Of a DNA stretch of 64,000 nucleotides, positions 30,132 to 40,502 are shown piece after piece. The first letter of the stretch is position 1; each line of letters begins with the position of its first letter. A model generated the notes under the pieces. It was given only the letters and a program-made list of their open reading frames with translations. It had not been told where the DNA came from and made no database searches. The position numbers were made by a program, and so were the translations under genes. Origin of the DNA: Maribacter luteus (lineage in GTDB: Bacteria > Bacteroidota > Bacteroidia > Flavobacteriales > Flavobacteriaceae); NCBI RefSeq assembly GCF_009674825.1, contig NZ_WKJH01000028.1, forward strand, positions 432 to 64,431, given 5' to 3'.

Positions 30132-30860
30132 TCACTTTTCCGATCTTCTTATTTCATTCAAAAAAATGGCAGTAGCGGTGGCCACGTTAAGACTCTCCGT
30201 TTTTTGACCACCGAATTGTGGAATGGTTATTTTATGGTTTACCAAATCCGCGATTTCCTTAGAGATACCGTTCGCTTCATTTCCCATTACCAGAATTCCT
30301 TTTTCGGGCATTTTTGTTACATGTACATTTTCCCCGTTCATAAATGTACCATAAACCGATAGTTCGGAAGATTTTATAAATTGGAGTAAATCGGTATACA
30401 CTATATTGACCCGGGTAATGGAACCCATCGTTGCCTGTAATACTTTTGGGTTAAAACAATCGACCGTATTTTCCGAACACACCAGTTGCCTAACACCGAA
30501 CCAATCACAAAGCCTAATTATCGTTCCCATATTTCCCGGGTCGCGAACATCATCCAACGCCAAAATCCATCCTTGTTCCTCTATTGGTTTTACCAAGGGA
30601 AATTTAAATACCCCAAGAACTTTATTCGGGTTCTTCAGGTTACTTATACGCTTAAGATCGGCCTCCGAAACCAACTCAACATTTACTTGTTCGGCACTGA
30701 CCAGATTATTATTAATTGCATACACTTTATGGGCCTCGAAATTGGAGTCCAAAAGCTCCCTAACCGTCTTAATACCCTCTACCACGAACATTCCATGTTG
30801 AATTCGGTACTTTTTTTGCTGTAAGCTTTTTATAAACTTTATTTGGCTTTTACCAACCAT
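30132..30860 (-). CDS. SpoU/TrmH family RNA 2'-O-methyltransferase
   Basis: 242 residues. N-terminal substrate-binding domain (KFIKSLQQKKYRIQHGMFVV, EGIKTVRELL), then the SPOUT knot domain with its three motifs: LDDVRDPGNMGTIIRLCDWF, ILVMGNEANGIS and ITIPQFGGQKTESLNVATAT. It methylates ribose 2'-OH in tRNA or rRNA; RlmB/TsnR-like. The target nucleotide is not decided by sequence. Divergent from tamL with only 24 bases between. Confidence 0.9.
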   Translation of the reverse strand: MVGKSQIKFIKSLQQKKYRIQHGMFVVEGIKTVRELLDSNFEAHKVYAINNNLVSAEQVNVELVSEADLKRISNLKNPNKVLGVFKFPLVKPIEEQGWILALDDVRDPGNMGTIIRLCDWFGVRQLVCSENTVDCFNPKVLQATMGSITRVNIVYTDLLQFIKSSELSVYGTFMNGENVHVTKMPEKGILVMGNEANGISKEIADLVNHKITIPQFGGQKTESLNVATATAIFLNEIRRSEK

Positions 30861-30870
30861 TGAAATAATG

Positions 30871-30878
30871 TATTTTTG
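30871..30878 (+). promoter_or_regulatory. -7 element TATTTTTG six bases before the tamL start
   Basis: Exact TAnnTTTG match ending at 30878, with ATG at 30885. The same six-base gap occurs at map, again suggesting a leaderless or nearly leaderless mRNA. It also shows that the in-frame TTG at 30876, inside the element, is not the start. Confidence 0.6.
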
Positions 30879-30884
30879 ATTTCT

Positions 30885-33494
30885 ATGAGAATAGTGTTTC
30901 GTATTAAAAACCCCAGCGCTAAAATAAGCCTATTATTTTTTGCCATAGCACTTGCCTCATGTAATACCTTGAAGCGGGTAGACGAAAATGAACTGCTTCT
31001 TACCAAGAACAATATTTATGCGGATGATGAAAAAGTGAACAATGAGGATATACATAGCCTTATAATCCAGAATCCTAACAGCACTTTATTAGGCTACCCA
31101 TTAAGATTGAACCTCTATAATCTCGCGAAACAAGATCCAGATTCATCCTTTCAAAATTGGTTATATAAAAAAGAAAAAAGAAAGGATCGGTTGGTGCGAT
31201 TACTTTCCGAAAAACAAGTCGATAGACTAGGCGAATCTTTTTTGGTCAAAGGATTGAGCGAATGGCTTAAAAACATTGGGGAACCCCCTTCTATCATAGA
31301 CACTTCCAACACCCGAAGGTCTTTGGAAAGACTAAAGGCCTATTACAGTAGTAAGGGGTACTTCAACAATAACACCACCTATGAAATCGATACACTTAGA
31401 CGCTCCAAAAGAGCAGAAATCGATTACAAGATCACCCTGGGCAACCCATACATGATCGATGGTATAACGAATAAAATATCCTCGAAAACCATTGATTCCA
31501 TTTATCAATTACATAAATCCGAATCTTTAATAAAGGACGGAGAACAATTCGACCTTGTTGATTTTGAGAATGAACGCCAAAGATTGACCTCGATTTTCAG
31601 AAATACGGGAATACGAAATTTTCAGGAAAGCTCTATCAATTATGCCATTACCAGAGACTCCACTAAGGCAGGGAACGACCAGAAAATGAGTGTCGATATG
31701 AATATTGACAACCTAAGACTTAGAAACAACAATAATGTCTCTACTTCTGAATATAAGATAGAAAAGTTCAAAAAAATAAACATTTATACCGACTTTATAC
31801 TCAATGGCGAAGAAACAGGTAACAATGTTATCGACTATGACGGGTATACCATTTATTATAAAGATAAATTAAGGTATAAACCCAAAACATTGGCCGATGC
31901 CATCTTTTTTGAAAAGGACAGTATATATAGGGAAATGAACCGGTCAAGAACCTATAGACAAATTACGAACCTGAACGTTTTCAAATACCCCTCAATAGCC
32001 TTTGAGACCGATAGTACACAAACTGGGCTTACGGCCAATATATATTTGACCGAGCGACCCAAGTACTCCCTGGGTATGGATTTGGACGTTTCCCATTCCA
32101 ACATTCAACAAGTCGGTTTAGCTTTTAGTCCGTCATTACAGGCCAGAAACCTTTTTAAAGGGGCTGAAAACCTAAGTTTAACAGGAAGGTTGAATGTAGG
32201 ATCGTCCAATGATGAAAGTATAACCGCGACAGACAATCGTTTCTTAAATCTTTTGGAGTTTGGCGCAGACATCAACCTAACCATTCCCCGAATATGGTTC
32301 CCTTTTATCAATACCAATAAAATAATCCCGAATTACTCCCTACCCCAAACCAGACTCTCCCTTGGGACCAGTTTTCAGAAAAACATTGGGCTGGACAAAC
32401 AAACCTTGAATAGTATTTTAGGATATAATTGGTCTCCCAACGACCTTAAGAAACATAGCATTGAACTTCTGAACATACAATATGTAAAAAATGTAAACCC
32501 GGATAGGTTTTTCTATGTTTACGAAAACACCTATGAAAGTTTGGACGAAATTGCCGATTCCTATGATGATGCGGACGAATACCCAGAACTTGCGACATAT
32601 TTTGAGACTTCTGATGACAGTAATAACCCCGAATTGACCATACCCAATGGAGCCAATGATTTTATAGACGCAATTATTGATGGCGATATCTCTTCTTCGA
32701 GTGATGACTATGACGATGTTAGAGGTATTAAGGAAAGAAGGGACCGACTTACGGAAAACAACCTGATTTTCGCTACGAATTATACCTACAACACGAATAA
32801 TAAAGCTGGGATTACCGACAATAGTTTTCATCGGTTTCGCTGGAAAGTCGAAAGTGCCGGAAACTTCCTTTCAGCATTGACCAACATTATTCCTTTTAAC
32901 GAAAACAGTGATGGGGACCGGTTGGTTTTCAGCGTGCCCTTCTCCCAATACATTAAAACTGAATTCGACTATATTAAATATTGGGATTTACGGCAATCTA
33001 AGGTGTTGGCCTTTAGAAGTTTCTTTGGTATCGCCATACCATATGGCAATTCTGACAATATTCCCTTTGTTCGTAGTTATTTTGCCGGGGGCTCAAATGA
33101 CAACAGGGCATGGAACCCGTATTCCCTTGGTCCTGGAAAAACCGATGAAACCAATGATTTTAATGAAGCTAACCTAAAGTTGGCCTTGAACCTGGAATAT
33201 AGGTTCCCTGTAGTAGGTGACATTAAAGGGGCGATTTTTGCCGATGCGGGAAATATATGGAACGTTTTGGACAGTGAGGATGACCCAGACAAAACTTTCA
33301 ACGGTATTGAATCCTTGGCCGATATTGCCTTGGGTACCGGTTTTGGTATTCGATATGATTTTACATACTTCTTGATTCGTGTAGATTTAGGCTTTAAAAC
33401 CTATAACCCTGCCGAAGAAATTTCAAAAAGATGGTTCAGGGATTATAATTTTGCAAATTCCGTACTACAAATAGGCATAAACTATCCCTTTTAG
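30885..33494 (+). CDS. tamL: Omp85-family outer-membrane lipoprotein (TamL/BamA-like)
   Basis: 869 residues from ATG 30885. Lipoprotein signal ends LLFFAIALASC, then POTRA-like segments (DTSNTRRSLERLKAYYSSKG with GYFNNNTTYEID is the most typical), and a C-terminal 16-strand-type barrel ending in a final aromatic strand (NSVLQIGINYPF). The barrel part has the surface-antigen motif FFAGGSNDNRAW (reads SYFAGGSNDNRAWNPYSLGP). A strongly acidic Asp/Glu insertion lies around residues 560-610. TamL is the lipidated Bacteroidota branch, paired with TamB; tamB is not in the window. Confidence 0.88.
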   Translation: MRIVFRIKNPSAKISLLFFAIALASCNTLKRVDENELLLTKNNIYADDEKVNNEDIHSLIIQNPNSTLLGYPLRLNLYNLAKQDPDSSFQNWLYKKEKRKDRLVRLLSEKQVDRLGESFLVKGLSEWLKNIGEPPSIIDTSNTRRSLERLKAYYSSKGYFNNNTTYEIDTLRRSKRAEIDYKITLGNPYMIDGITNKISSKTIDSIYQLHKSESLIKDGEQFDLVDFENERQRLTSIFRNTGIRNFQESSINYAITRDSTKAGNDQKMSVDMNIDNLRLRNNNNVSTSEYKIEKFKKINIYTDFILNGEETGNNVIDYDGYTIYYKDKLRYKPKTLADAIFFEKDSIYREMNRSRTYRQITNLNVFKYPSIAFETDSTQTGLTANIYLTERPKYSLGMDLDVSHSNIQQVGLAFSPSLQARNLFKGAENLSLTGRLNVGSSNDESITATDNRFLNLLEFGADINLTIPRIWFPFINTNKIIPNYSLPQTRLSLGTSFQKNIGLDKQTLNSILGYNWSPNDLKKHSIELLNIQYVKNVNPDRFFYVYENTYESLDEIADSYDDADEYPELATYFETSDDSNNPELTIPNGANDFIDAIIDGDISSSSDDYDDVRGIKERRDRLTENNLIFATNYTYNTNNKAGITDNSFHRFRWKVESAGNFLSALTNIIPFNENSDGDRLVFSVPFSQYIKTEFDYIKYWDLRQSKVLAFRSFFGIAIPYGNSDNIPFVRSYFAGGSNDNRAWNPYSLGPGKTDETNDFNEANLKLALNLEYRFPVVGDIKGAIFADAGNIWNVLDSEDDPDKTFNGIESLADIALGTGFGIRYDFTYFLIRVDLGFKTYNPAEEISKRWFRDYNFANSVLQIGINYPF

Positions 33495-33508
33495 ACCTAA
33501 TTATTTAT

Positions 33509-33516
33509 TACTTTTG
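33509..33516 (+). promoter_or_regulatory. -7 element TACTTTTG for fba
   Basis: Exact TAnnTTTG match 37 bases before the fba start codon. Confidence 0.55.
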
Positions 33517-33553
33517 CACTTCACTTTTTAAGAAATCTAAATACTATATAATT

Positions 33554-34621
33554 ATGGCCCATAACATAAAGCCAGGTGTAGCCACCGGAGATCAAGTTCA
33601 GGAAATTTTTAATTATGCAAAGGAAAAAGGATTTGCCATACCAGGCGTTAACGTTATAGGTTCTGACACCATTAACGGCGTATTGGAAACCGCAGCAGAG
33701 TTAAACTCACCGGTTATCGTTCAATTCTCTAACGGTGGTGCCCAGTTCAACGCAGGAAAAGGATTATCAAACGAAAATCAACGTGCCGCTGTCCTAGGTG
33801 CAGTTGCCGGAGCAAAACACGTACATCAATTGGCCGAAGCATATGGTGCTACCGTTATTCTTCATACCGATCACTGTGCAAAAAAATTATTGCCTTGGAT
33901 CGATGGTATGTTAGATGCCAGTGAAAAACATTTTGCCGAAACTGGAAAACCTTTGTTCAGCTCACATATGATCGACCTTTCCGAAGAACCTATTGAAGAA
34001 AATATCGAAATCTGCAAAGGGTACCTTGAAAGAATGAGCAAAATGGGAATGACCTTGGAGATAGAATTGGGAATTACCGGAGGTGAAGAAGATGGTGTTG
34101 ACAATTCAGACGTTGACGATTCCAAACTATACACCCAACCAGAGGAAGTAGCTTACGCTTATGAAGAGCTTTCTAAAGTTAGCCCTAGATTTACGATTGC
34201 TGCCGCTTTTGGTAACGTACATGGTGTTTACAAGCCCGGTAACGTAAAATTGACTCCGAAAATCCTTAAGAACTCCCAAGAATATATCACCAAAAAATAC
34301 GGTGTTGAACACAATCATATCGACTTCGTTTTCCACGGCGGTTCAGGATCTTCAGTTGAAGAAATTAGGGAAGCAATCGGTTATGGTGTAATTAAAATGA
34401 ATATCGATACCGATTTACAATATGCATTCTTATCCGGGGTTAGGGATTATGTTCAAGATAAAAAAGACTATCTTCAATCCCAGATCGGCAACCCTGAAGG
34501 TGCAGATGAGCCAAACAAAAAATATTATGACCCAAGGGTATGGCTACGTGAAGGGGAAAAAACCTTTGTTGCCCGATTGAAAAAAGCGTTCGAAGATTTA
34601 AACAATGTAAATACTTTATAA
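33554..34621 (+). CDS. fbaA: Fructose-bisphosphate aldolase, class II
   Basis: 355 residues. Zn-dependent cleavage of fructose 1,6-bisphosphate. Visible: FAIPGVNVIGSDTINGVLE, ILHTDHCAKKLLPWIDGML (zinc-binding and catalytic D-H), SSHMIDLSEEPIEENIEIC, LEIELGITGGEEDGVDN, HGVYKPGNV and FVFHGGSGSS, and NIDTDLQYAF. Class IIA length (about 355). It is followed by accD after 17 bases, so the two may share a transcript. Confidence 0.96.
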   Translation: MAHNIKPGVATGDQVQEIFNYAKEKGFAIPGVNVIGSDTINGVLETAAELNSPVIVQFSNGGAQFNAGKGLSNENQRAAVLGAVAGAKHVHQLAEAYGATVILHTDHCAKKLLPWIDGMLDASEKHFAETGKPLFSSHMIDLSEEPIEENIEICKGYLERMSKMGMTLEIELGITGGEEDGVDNSDVDDSKLYTQPEEVAYAYEELSKVSPRFTIAAAFGNVHGVYKPGNVKLTPKILKNSQEYITKKYGVEHNHIDFVFHGGSGSSVEEIREAIGYGVIKMNIDTDLQYAFLSGVRDYVQDKKDYLQSQIGNPEGADEPNKKYYDPRVWLREGEKTFVARLKKAFEDLNNVNTL

Positions 34622-34638
34622 AAGTAGTTTAACCCAAT

Positions 34639-35508
34639 ATGGAAGATATGTCGTTGTGGTTTAAAAGAAAGGAAAAAGGAATTCAGACAGCTACTGAACA
34701 AAAAAAGGACACCCCAAAGGGCTTGTGGTACAAGTCCCCAACAGGTAAGATAGTTGAATCCGAAGAATTGGCGAAGAATTATTACGTCAGTCCTGAAGAT
34801 GATTATCATGTTCGAATCGGTAGTAAAGAATATTTCGAAATTCTTTTCGACGACAATAAATTCACCGAATTGGATGCCAAATTACATGCAAAGGACCCTC
34901 TTAAATTTACGGATACCAAAAAGTACACAGATCGCTTAAAAGCGGCCCAAAAGAAAACCGGTCTTAAAGATGCAGTTCGTACGGGGTATGGCAAATCCTT
35001 AGGAAAGGATATCGTCATCTCTTGTATGGACTTCAACTTTATCGGAGGTTCAATGGGAAGTGTTGTTGGTGAGAAAATAGCAAGGGGGATCGATTATGCC
35101 ATTAAGAAGAAAGTTCCTTTTGTCATGATCTCGAAATCAGGTGGCGCCAGAATGATGGAAGCTGCCATTTCTTTGATGCAAATGGCAAAGACCTCGGTGA
35201 AATTAGCACAATTGGCAGAGGCTAAGCTTCCATATATATCTTTGTGTACAGATCCAACGACCGGTGGTACCACCGCATCGTACGCGATGTTGGGTGACAT
35301 CAACATTTCAGAACCCGGTGCATTGATCGCTTTTGCAGGTCCACGTGTAGTCAAGGAAGCCACAGGCAAAGATTTACCTGAGGATTTCCAAACTGCCGAA
35401 TTTGTTCAAGAACATGGTTTCCTGGATTTTATAACGCATAGAAGGGATTTAAAGAAAAAAATAAATCTTTATATCGATTTGATTCAGAACAATCCAGTTC
35501 GTAAATAA
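34639..35508 (+). CDS. accD: Acetyl-CoA carboxylase carboxyltransferase subunit beta, zinc-ribbon cysteines missing
   Basis: 289 residues from ATG 34639; ATG 34648 ([11 protein letters not shown]) is an equally good start. The carboxyltransferase core is complete: [59 protein letters not shown] and [20 protein letters not shown]. It transfers the carboxyl group from biotin to acetyl-CoA for fatty acid synthesis with AccA. The N-terminal zinc ribbon region reads [13 protein letters not shown] and [13 protein letters not shown], where the usual CxxC pairs are replaced by S-P-T-G and S-P-E-D. So the four zinc cysteines are absent while the surrounding residues are kept. Confidence 0.94.
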   Translation: MEDMSLWFKRKEKGIQTATEQKKDTPKGLWYKSPTGKIVESEELAKNYYVSPEDDYHVRIGSKEYFEILFDDNKFTELDAKLHAKDPLKFTDTKKYTDRLKAAQKKTGLKDAVRTGYGKSLGKDIVISCMDFNFIGGSMGSVVGEKIARGIDYAIKKKVPFVMISKSGGARMMEAAISLMQMAKTSVKLAQLAEAKLPYISLCTDPTTGGTTASYAMLGDINISEPGALIAFAGPRVVKEATGKDLPEDFQTAEFVQEHGFLDFITHRRDLKKKINLYIDLIQNNPVRK

Positions 35509-35535
35509 AAAACCTTTTTTAACCGAAAATATTAT

Positions 35536-35543
35536 TATCTTTG
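35536..35543 (+). promoter_or_regulatory. -7 element TATCTTTG for rpsO
   Basis: Exact TAnnTTTG match 54 bases before rpsO, leaving a leader of about 48 bases. Confidence 0.55.
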
Positions 35544-35597
35544 CGCCCTGATTGAAAATCAATCGGATACATAAAAATCATTAAAAACAATATTGGA

Positions 35598-35867
35598 ATG
35601 TATTTAACGAAAGAGATTAAGGCCGAGATTTTTAAAAAACACGGCGGTAAAGAGGAGAACACAGGTTCTACGGAAGGTCAAATTGCTTTGTTTACACATC
35701 GCATCAACCATTTGACAGGTCACCTTAAGAAAAACCACAAAGATTATAATACCGAACGTTCATTGGTAAGACTGGTAGGTAAAAGACGAAGTCTTTTGGA
35801 TTACTTGAAAAAGAAAGATATTGTAAAATATCGTGAGCTTATCAAGGAGTTAGGCATTAGAAAATAA
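35598..35867 (+). CDS. rpsO: 30S ribosomal protein S15
   Basis: 89 residues, standard length. Typical sequence: NTGSTEGQIALFTHRINHLT, GHLKKNHKDYNTERSLVRLV, GKRRSLLDYLKKKDIVKYRE. It binds 16S rRNA near the three-way junction. A terminator follows directly; pnp comes 217 bases later, an order conserved in many bacteria. Confidence 0.98.
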   Translation: MYLTKEIKAEIFKKHGGKEENTGSTEGQIALFTHRINHLTGHLKKNHKDYNTERSLVRLVGKRRSLLDYLKKKDIVKYRELIKELGIRK

Positions 35868-35872
35868 AAATC

Positions 35873-35900
35873 AAGGGGGAAGCTAGGCTTCCCCTTTTTT
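35873..35900 (+). terminator. Intrinsic terminator after rpsO
   Basis: Stem GGGGAAGC/GCTTCCCC (8 bp, loop TAG) followed by six T. Confidence 0.9.
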
Positions 35901-35905
35901 ATAAA

Positions 35906-36072
35906 ACTGAATTTATTTCAGTACTTATTACCCAAAATCCCTGAATTGAATTCAGGGTAATACAAAAAGCTGCACACAGTTTTTCATTGGTCAAGACACA
36001 ACAACACAACAAATCCGACCAGAAAGAATGTCGGATAGACCATTGTATAATAAACCTGAAAGAATCAGGTTT
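35906..36072 (+). promoter_or_regulatory. Structured pnp leader with four stem-loops
   Basis: Four perfect hairpins occur in a row upstream of pnp: ACTGAA/TTCAGT (35906-35922), CCCTGAATT/AATTCAGGG (35939-35957), ATCCGAC/GTCGGAT (36013-36036) and AAACCTGA/TCAGGTTT (36052-36072). The last ends 12 bases before the ATG. None has a T run, so they are not terminators. A role in autoregulation of PNPase, which is known to control its own leader in Escherichia coli, is inferred. Confidence 0.55.
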
Positions 36073-36084
36073 TAAATCGAATTT

Positions 36085-38307
36085 ATGATTCCAAAAGTAT
36101 TTAAAGAGGTCATTGACCTTGGTGACGGTAGGGAAATTTCTATCGAAACCGGAAAATTGGCAAAACAGGCCCATGGCTCTGTTGTTGTACAATCAGGAAA
36201 ATGTATGTTACTATGTACGGTAGTATCAAATTACAAACAATCTGATGTTGATTTCCTACCCCTAACGGTAGATTATCGTGAAAAGTTTGCCGCTGCTGGT
36301 CGTTATCCAGGCGGATTCTTTAAAAGGGAAGCTAGACCCAGTGACGGTGAAGTATTGACCATGAGGTTGGTAGACCGGGTATTGCGTCCACTTTTCCCAA
36401 AGGATTATCATTCTGAAACCCAGGTAATGATCCAGTTAATGTCCCATGACGATGAAGTTATGCCAGATGCCATGGCCGGTTTGGCAGCATCTGCTGCAAT
36501 TCAATTATCTGATTTTCCTTTTGAATGTGCTATTTCAGAAGCAAGGGTAGGTCGTGTTAACGGTGAATTCATCATTAACCCTACAAGGGCACAATTAGAA
36601 GAAAGTGACATTGACATGATGATCGGTGCATCTGCCGATTCTGTCATGATGGTAGAAGGTGAAATGGGAGAGATTTCTGAAGAAGAAATGGTCGAAGCCA
36701 TTAAATTCGCCCATGAAGCCATCAAAGTACAATGTGCCGCACAAATAAAGCTAGCAGAAGCATTTGGCAAAAAAGAGGTTCGTGAGTACGAACCTGAAAG
36801 AGAAGATGAGGAATTGGCCAAGAAAATACATGATATGGCCTATGATAAGGTTTATGCCGTGGCCAAAGCCGGTTCTTCAAAACATGAAAGAAGTGCTGCT
36901 TTCGCAGAAATCAAAGAAGAAATCAAAGCTTCTTTCTCAGAGGAAGAATTGGAAGATATCGGTGGATTGGTATCCAAATATTATAGCAAAGCCGAAAAAG
37001 CCGCTGTACGTGACCTTACCTTAAAAGAAGGTCTACGTTTAGATGGAAGAAAAACCGACGAAATCAGACCTATCTGGTGTGAAGTTGATTATTTACCTTC
37101 TACCCACGGTTCATCAATCTTTACCCGTGGTGAGACCCAAGCTTTGGCGACCGTTACTTTGGGAACTTCAAGAGAAGCTAACCAAATAGACATGCCTTCC
37201 TATGAAGGCGAAGAGACATTCTACCTTCATTATAACTTCCCTCCTTTCTCAACAGGTGAAGCAAGACCTATCAGAGGTACTTCACGTAGAGAGGTAGGTC
37301 ATGGTAATTTGGCCCAACGTGCCTTAAAAGGTATGATTCCTGCTGATTGTCCTTACACCGTAAGAGTAGTATCAGAAGTTTTGGAATCTAACGGTTCCTC
37401 TTCAATGGCTACGGTTTGTGCCGGTACAATGGCGTTGATGGATGCTGGAGTTCAAATGAAAAAACCGGTTTCCGGTATTGCTATGGGATTAATTTCCGAT
37501 AGTGAATCTGGCGACTATGCCGTTCTTTCCGATATTTTGGGTGATGAAGATCACTTAGGAGATATGGATTTTAAAGTTACAGGTACCGCAGATGGTATTA
37601 CTGCTTGCCAAATGGATATCAAAGTAAAGGGATTATCCTATGAAATTCTTGTAAAAGCACTAAAACAAGCCCAAGCAGGTCGTTTGCATATTTTATCCTT
37701 GCTTACCGATACCATTGCAACTCCGAATGCGGATGTTAAAGGACACGCTCCAAAAATGGTGACACGTGTTATACCTAATGAGTTTATCGGTGCTTTGATC
37801 GGCCCAGGTGGTAAGGTTATCCAAGAATTACAGAAAGCTACCAATACAACTATAGTTATCAATGAAGATCCCGTTACCGAAGAAGGAATCGTAGAGATTT
37901 TAGGTACGGGTCAAGAAGGAATCGATGCTGTATTGGCAAAAATAGACTCCTTATTGTTCAAACCTGAAGTAGGTAGCGTATATGAAGTGAAAGTAATCAA
38001 AATGTTAGATTTTGGTGCTGTTGTTGAATATATGGATGCCCCAGGAAATGAAGTATTGTTACATGTTTCCGAATTGGCTTGGGAACGCACGGAAAATGTC
38101 AGCGATGTAGTGAACATGGGTGATGTTTTTGATGTAAAATACTTCGGTATTGACCCAAGAACACGTAAGGAAAAAGTTTCTCGAAAAGCCCTTTTACCAA
38201 AACCAGAAGGTTATGTAGAAAGGCCGCCTCGTAGTAACGACCGTAATCGTGGAAGGGATGATCGTCGCGGAAGGGACAACAGAGATCGTAAACCCAGAAG
38301 AGATTAA
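36085..38307 (+). CDS. pnp: Polyribonucleotide nucleotidyltransferase (PNPase)
   Basis: 740 residues. 3'-5' phosphorolytic RNA degradation. Domain order: first RNase PH core ([40 protein letters not shown]), helical linker, second PH core ([60 protein letters not shown]), KH domain ([15 protein letters not shown]) and S1 domain ([20 protein letters not shown]). The C-terminal tail is rich in Arg/Asp/Asn ([18 protein letters not shown]), possibly for RNA or protein contacts. Confidence 0.98.
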   Translation: MIPKVFKEVIDLGDGREISIETGKLAKQAHGSVVVQSGKCMLLCTVVSNYKQSDVDFLPLTVDYREKFAAAGRYPGGFFKREARPSDGEVLTMRLVDRVLRPLFPKDYHSETQVMIQLMSHDDEVMPDAMAGLAASAAIQLSDFPFECAISEARVGRVNGEFIINPTRAQLEESDIDMMIGASADSVMMVEGEMGEISEEEMVEAIKFAHEAIKVQCAAQIKLAEAFGKKEVREYEPEREDEELAKKIHDMAYDKVYAVAKAGSSKHERSAAFAEIKEEIKASFSEEELEDIGGLVSKYYSKAEKAAVRDLTLKEGLRLDGRKTDEIRPIWCEVDYLPSTHGSSIFTRGETQALATVTLGTSREANQIDMPSYEGEETFYLHYNFPPFSTGEARPIRGTSRREVGHGNLAQRALKGMIPADCPYTVRVVSEVLESNGSSSMATVCAGTMALMDAGVQMKKPVSGIAMGLISDSESGDYAVLSDILGDEDHLGDMDFKVTGTADGITACQMDIKVKGLSYEILVKALKQAQAGRLHILSLLTDTIATPNADVKGHAPKMVTRVIPNEFIGALIGPGGKVIQELQKATNTTIVINEDPVTEEGIVEILGTGQEGIDAVLAKIDSLLFKPEVGSVYEVKVIKMLDFGAVVEYMDAPGNEVLLHVSELAWERTENVSDVVNMGDVFDVKYFGIDPRTRKEKVSRKALLPKPEGYVERPPRSNDRNRGRDDRRGRDNRDRKPRRD

Positions 38308-38330
38308 TCGATAAATCGATGTAATACCAA

Positions 38331-38360
38331 GCCCTGACGATACCCGTCAGGGCTTTTTTT
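38331..38360 (+). terminator. Intrinsic terminator after pnp
   Basis: Perfect 9-bp GC-rich stem GCCCTGACG/CGTCAGGGC followed by seven T. Confidence 0.92.
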
Positions 38361-38458
38361 ATGCATTTTGGTAAATAATTTGAACCCTTTTGTAACATTT
38401 GAATCTTTTTTACGTATAAGTATATGCAGTCTATGCAAATTGAACTTAAATACAGTAG

Positions 38459-39322
38459 ATGAGACAGCTTAAGATTACAAAACAGGTTACCAATAGGGAA
38501 ACCGCATCTTTGGACAAGTACTTGCAAGAAATCGGCAAAGTGGATTTGATTACAGCAGATGAAGAAGTAGAATTGGCACAACGCATCAAGGCAGGCGACC
38601 AGATCGCTCTTGAAAAACTCACAAAGGCCAATCTTCGATTCGTGGTATCGGTCGCCAAACAGTACCAGAACCAAGGACTTACGCTACCCGATTTGATCAA
38701 TGAAGGAAACTTAGGATTGATTAAAGCGGCACAACGATTTGACGAAACGCGTGGATTTAAATTTATCTCATACGCCGTATGGTGGATTCGTCAATCCATA
38801 TTACAAGCACTGGCAGAACAATCCCGTATCGTTCGTTTGCCTTTGAACAAAATCGGATCTATTAACAAAATAAACAAAACCTTTGCATTTTTGGAGCAAG
38901 CACATGAAAGAATGCCTTCTGCCGAAGAAATTGCCAAGGAATTGGATATGACCGTTGAGGATGTTAAACAATCCTTGAAAAACTCAGGTCGGCACGTATC
39001 AATGGATGCCCCATTGATCGCTGGTGAGGATTCTAACTTATACGATGTACTTCGTAGTGGGGAATCCCCAAATCCTGACAGGGAGTTATTGCACGAGTCT
39101 TTACGCACCGAAATAGAGCGAGCTTTGGAAACCTTAACACCAAGGGAAGCCGATGTCATTCGTCTTTACTTTGGTTTGGCAGGGCAACATTCAATGACCT
39201 TGGAAGAAATCGGTGAAACCTTTGACCTTACTAGGGAAAGGGTGCGTCAAATCAAGGAAAAAGCGATTAGACGCCTAAAACACACTTCAAGAAGTAAGAT
39301 CCTAAAAACCTATTTAGGATAA
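38459..39322 (+). CDS. rpoD: Primary sigma factor RpoD/SigA
   Basis: 287 residues. Region 1.2 ([20 protein letters not shown]), region 2 ([55 protein letters not shown]), region 3 and region 4 with HTH ([20 protein letters not shown]). It lacks region 1.1 and its length is that of Bacteroidota primary sigma factors, which read the TTTG/TAnnTTTG promoters seen through this window. Downstream of pnp and its terminator. Confidence 0.95.
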   Translation: MRQLKITKQVTNRETASLDKYLQEIGKVDLITADEEVELAQRIKAGDQIALEKLTKANLRFVVSVAKQYQNQGLTLPDLINEGNLGLIKAAQRFDETRGFKFISYAVWWIRQSILQALAEQSRIVRLPLNKIGSINKINKTFAFLEQAHERMPSAEEIAKELDMTVEDVKQSLKNSGRHVSMDAPLIAGEDSNLYDVLRSGESPNPDRELLHESLRTEIERALETLTPREADVIRLYFGLAGQHSMTLEEIGETFDLTRERVRQIKEKAIRRLKHTSRSKILKTYLG

Positions 39323-39437
39323 ACAATTGCAATTCCTATTATGTTAAATTCTCCTTAAATTGGAAAGTTGGCATATATATTGTAATTTTATAGTTAACAA
39401 CAGTTTATCATGACTGTTCGTTTTTTGATTGATGAAT

Positions 39438-39466
39438 AAACTCCGGCTGATTACCGGAGTTTTTTC
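39438..39466 (+). terminator. Intrinsic terminator in the rpoD-peroxiredoxin gap
   Basis: Stem AAACTCCGG/CCGGAGTTT (9 bp) followed by a T run, 116 bases after the rpoD stop. The gap 39323-39647 holds this and AT-rich DNA; a near-match -7 element TACCTTTA lies just upstream of the peroxiredoxin gene, otherwise nothing is seen. Confidence 0.8.
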
Positions 39467-39647
39467 ATTTTACACCATTTCTCAAATCATTTCTTAGCCC
39501 AATTAACCTTGATGTCATTTTACACCCTCCCTCCATTGTTAATGAATTCATAAATCACATTTTATGTAACATTAGTAGCTTTTTACAAGCTCGCTTAGCG
39601 GCTACCTTTAAATTCAATTTTTAGTAATCCAATAAAATATATAAGAA

Positions 39648-40358
39648 ATGGAAGAACAAATGGAACAAGCTATCAGCATGCCAAGAATTGGCGATGCAGC
39701 TCCAGAATTTAAAGCGATCACCACACAAGGCGAAATCAATTTCCCAGCTGATTATAAAGGGAATTGGGTCATACTTTTTAGTCACCCTGCAGATTTCACC
39801 CCTGTTTGCACATCAGAATTCATGACGTTCGCAACAATGGAGGAAAAATTCAATGAAGCGAATTGCAAACTTGTAGGTCTTTCTATTGATGGTCTTTATA
39901 GCCATATAGCATGGCTGCGCACAATAAAAGAAAAAATAGAATACAAGGGAATGAAGGATGTCGAGGTCAATTTTCCATTGATCGAGGATATTACCATGGA
40001 TGTCGCCAAAAAATATGGAATGATCCAACCTAATGAAGATTCAACGAAAGCGGTAAGGGCCGTGTTCTTCATTGACCCCAAGGGAATCATCAGAACCATT
40101 ATTTATTACCCATTAAGCCTAGGAAGGAATTTTGATGAACTTTATAGGGTGATCATAGCGCTACAGACTGCCGATGAGTTCGATGTGGCCACACCTGCGG
40201 ATTGGTACCCAGGAGATGATGTAATCATTGGGCCAGCCGGTTCATGCGGCACGGCCAAGGATAGAATGGAAGATGGTGATATCGACTGTAAAGACTGGTT
40301 CTTCTGTACTAAAAAAATGGACAAGGATATGGTGTTGAACAGAGTTCTTAAAAAGTAA
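39648..40358 (+). CDS. Peroxiredoxin (AhpC/TSA family, Prx6-type)
   Basis: 236 residues. Peroxidatic cysteine in [13 protein letters not shown] (PxxxTxxC). The length and C-terminal extension ([11 protein letters not shown], then [20 protein letters not shown]) match the Prx6 or archaeal-like group in which C-terminal cysteines serve as resolving residues. It reduces H2O2 and organic peroxides. Starts [16 protein letters not shown]; the inner Met is a possible alternative start. Monocistronic, with a terminator behind it. Confidence 0.93.
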   Translation: MEEQMEQAISMPRIGDAAPEFKAITTQGEINFPADYKGNWVILFSHPADFTPVCTSEFMTFATMEEKFNEANCKLVGLSIDGLYSHIAWLRTIKEKIEYKGMKDVEVNFPLIEDITMDVAKKYGMIQPNEDSTKAVRAVFFIDPKGIIRTIIYYPLSLGRNFDELYRVIIALQTADEFDVATPADWYPGDDVIIGPAGSCGTAKDRMEDGDIDCKDWFFCTKKMDKDMVLNRVLKK

Positions 40359-40385
40359 AAAACACCATTTTATCTTAACAAACAT

Positions 40386-40416
40386 AAGGCAACCGCTAAT
40401 ATTTCGGTTGCCTTTC
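40386..40416 (+). terminator. Hairpin terminator after the peroxiredoxin gene
   Basis: Perfect 10-bp stem AAGGCAACCG/CGGTTGCCTT; the following T run is short and interrupted. Confidence 0.75.
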
Positions 40417-40494
40417 TGTTTTCTAATAAATAATACAATTGGATTTCGTGGGATGAATCGCCCCCGATGGGTTTCATTTTGCTTTACAAACCAC

Positions 40495-40502
40495 TACATT
40501 TG
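40495..40502 (+). promoter_or_regulatory. -7 element TACATTTG for the DUF2132-trmL pair
   Basis: Exact TAnnTTTG match 19 bases before ATG 40522. It lies inside a longer open frame starting at 40408, which supports the shorter protein. Confidence 0.55.

Noticed and set aside
30876-30884. TTG start for tamL
   Set aside because: The codon lies inside the -7 element TATTTTTG; ATG 30885 gives a proper lipoprotein signal.
34639-35508. accD as a pseudogene because of missing cysteines
   Set aside because: The frame is complete and all catalytic-core motifs are intact; loss is restricted to the zinc-ribbon ligands.
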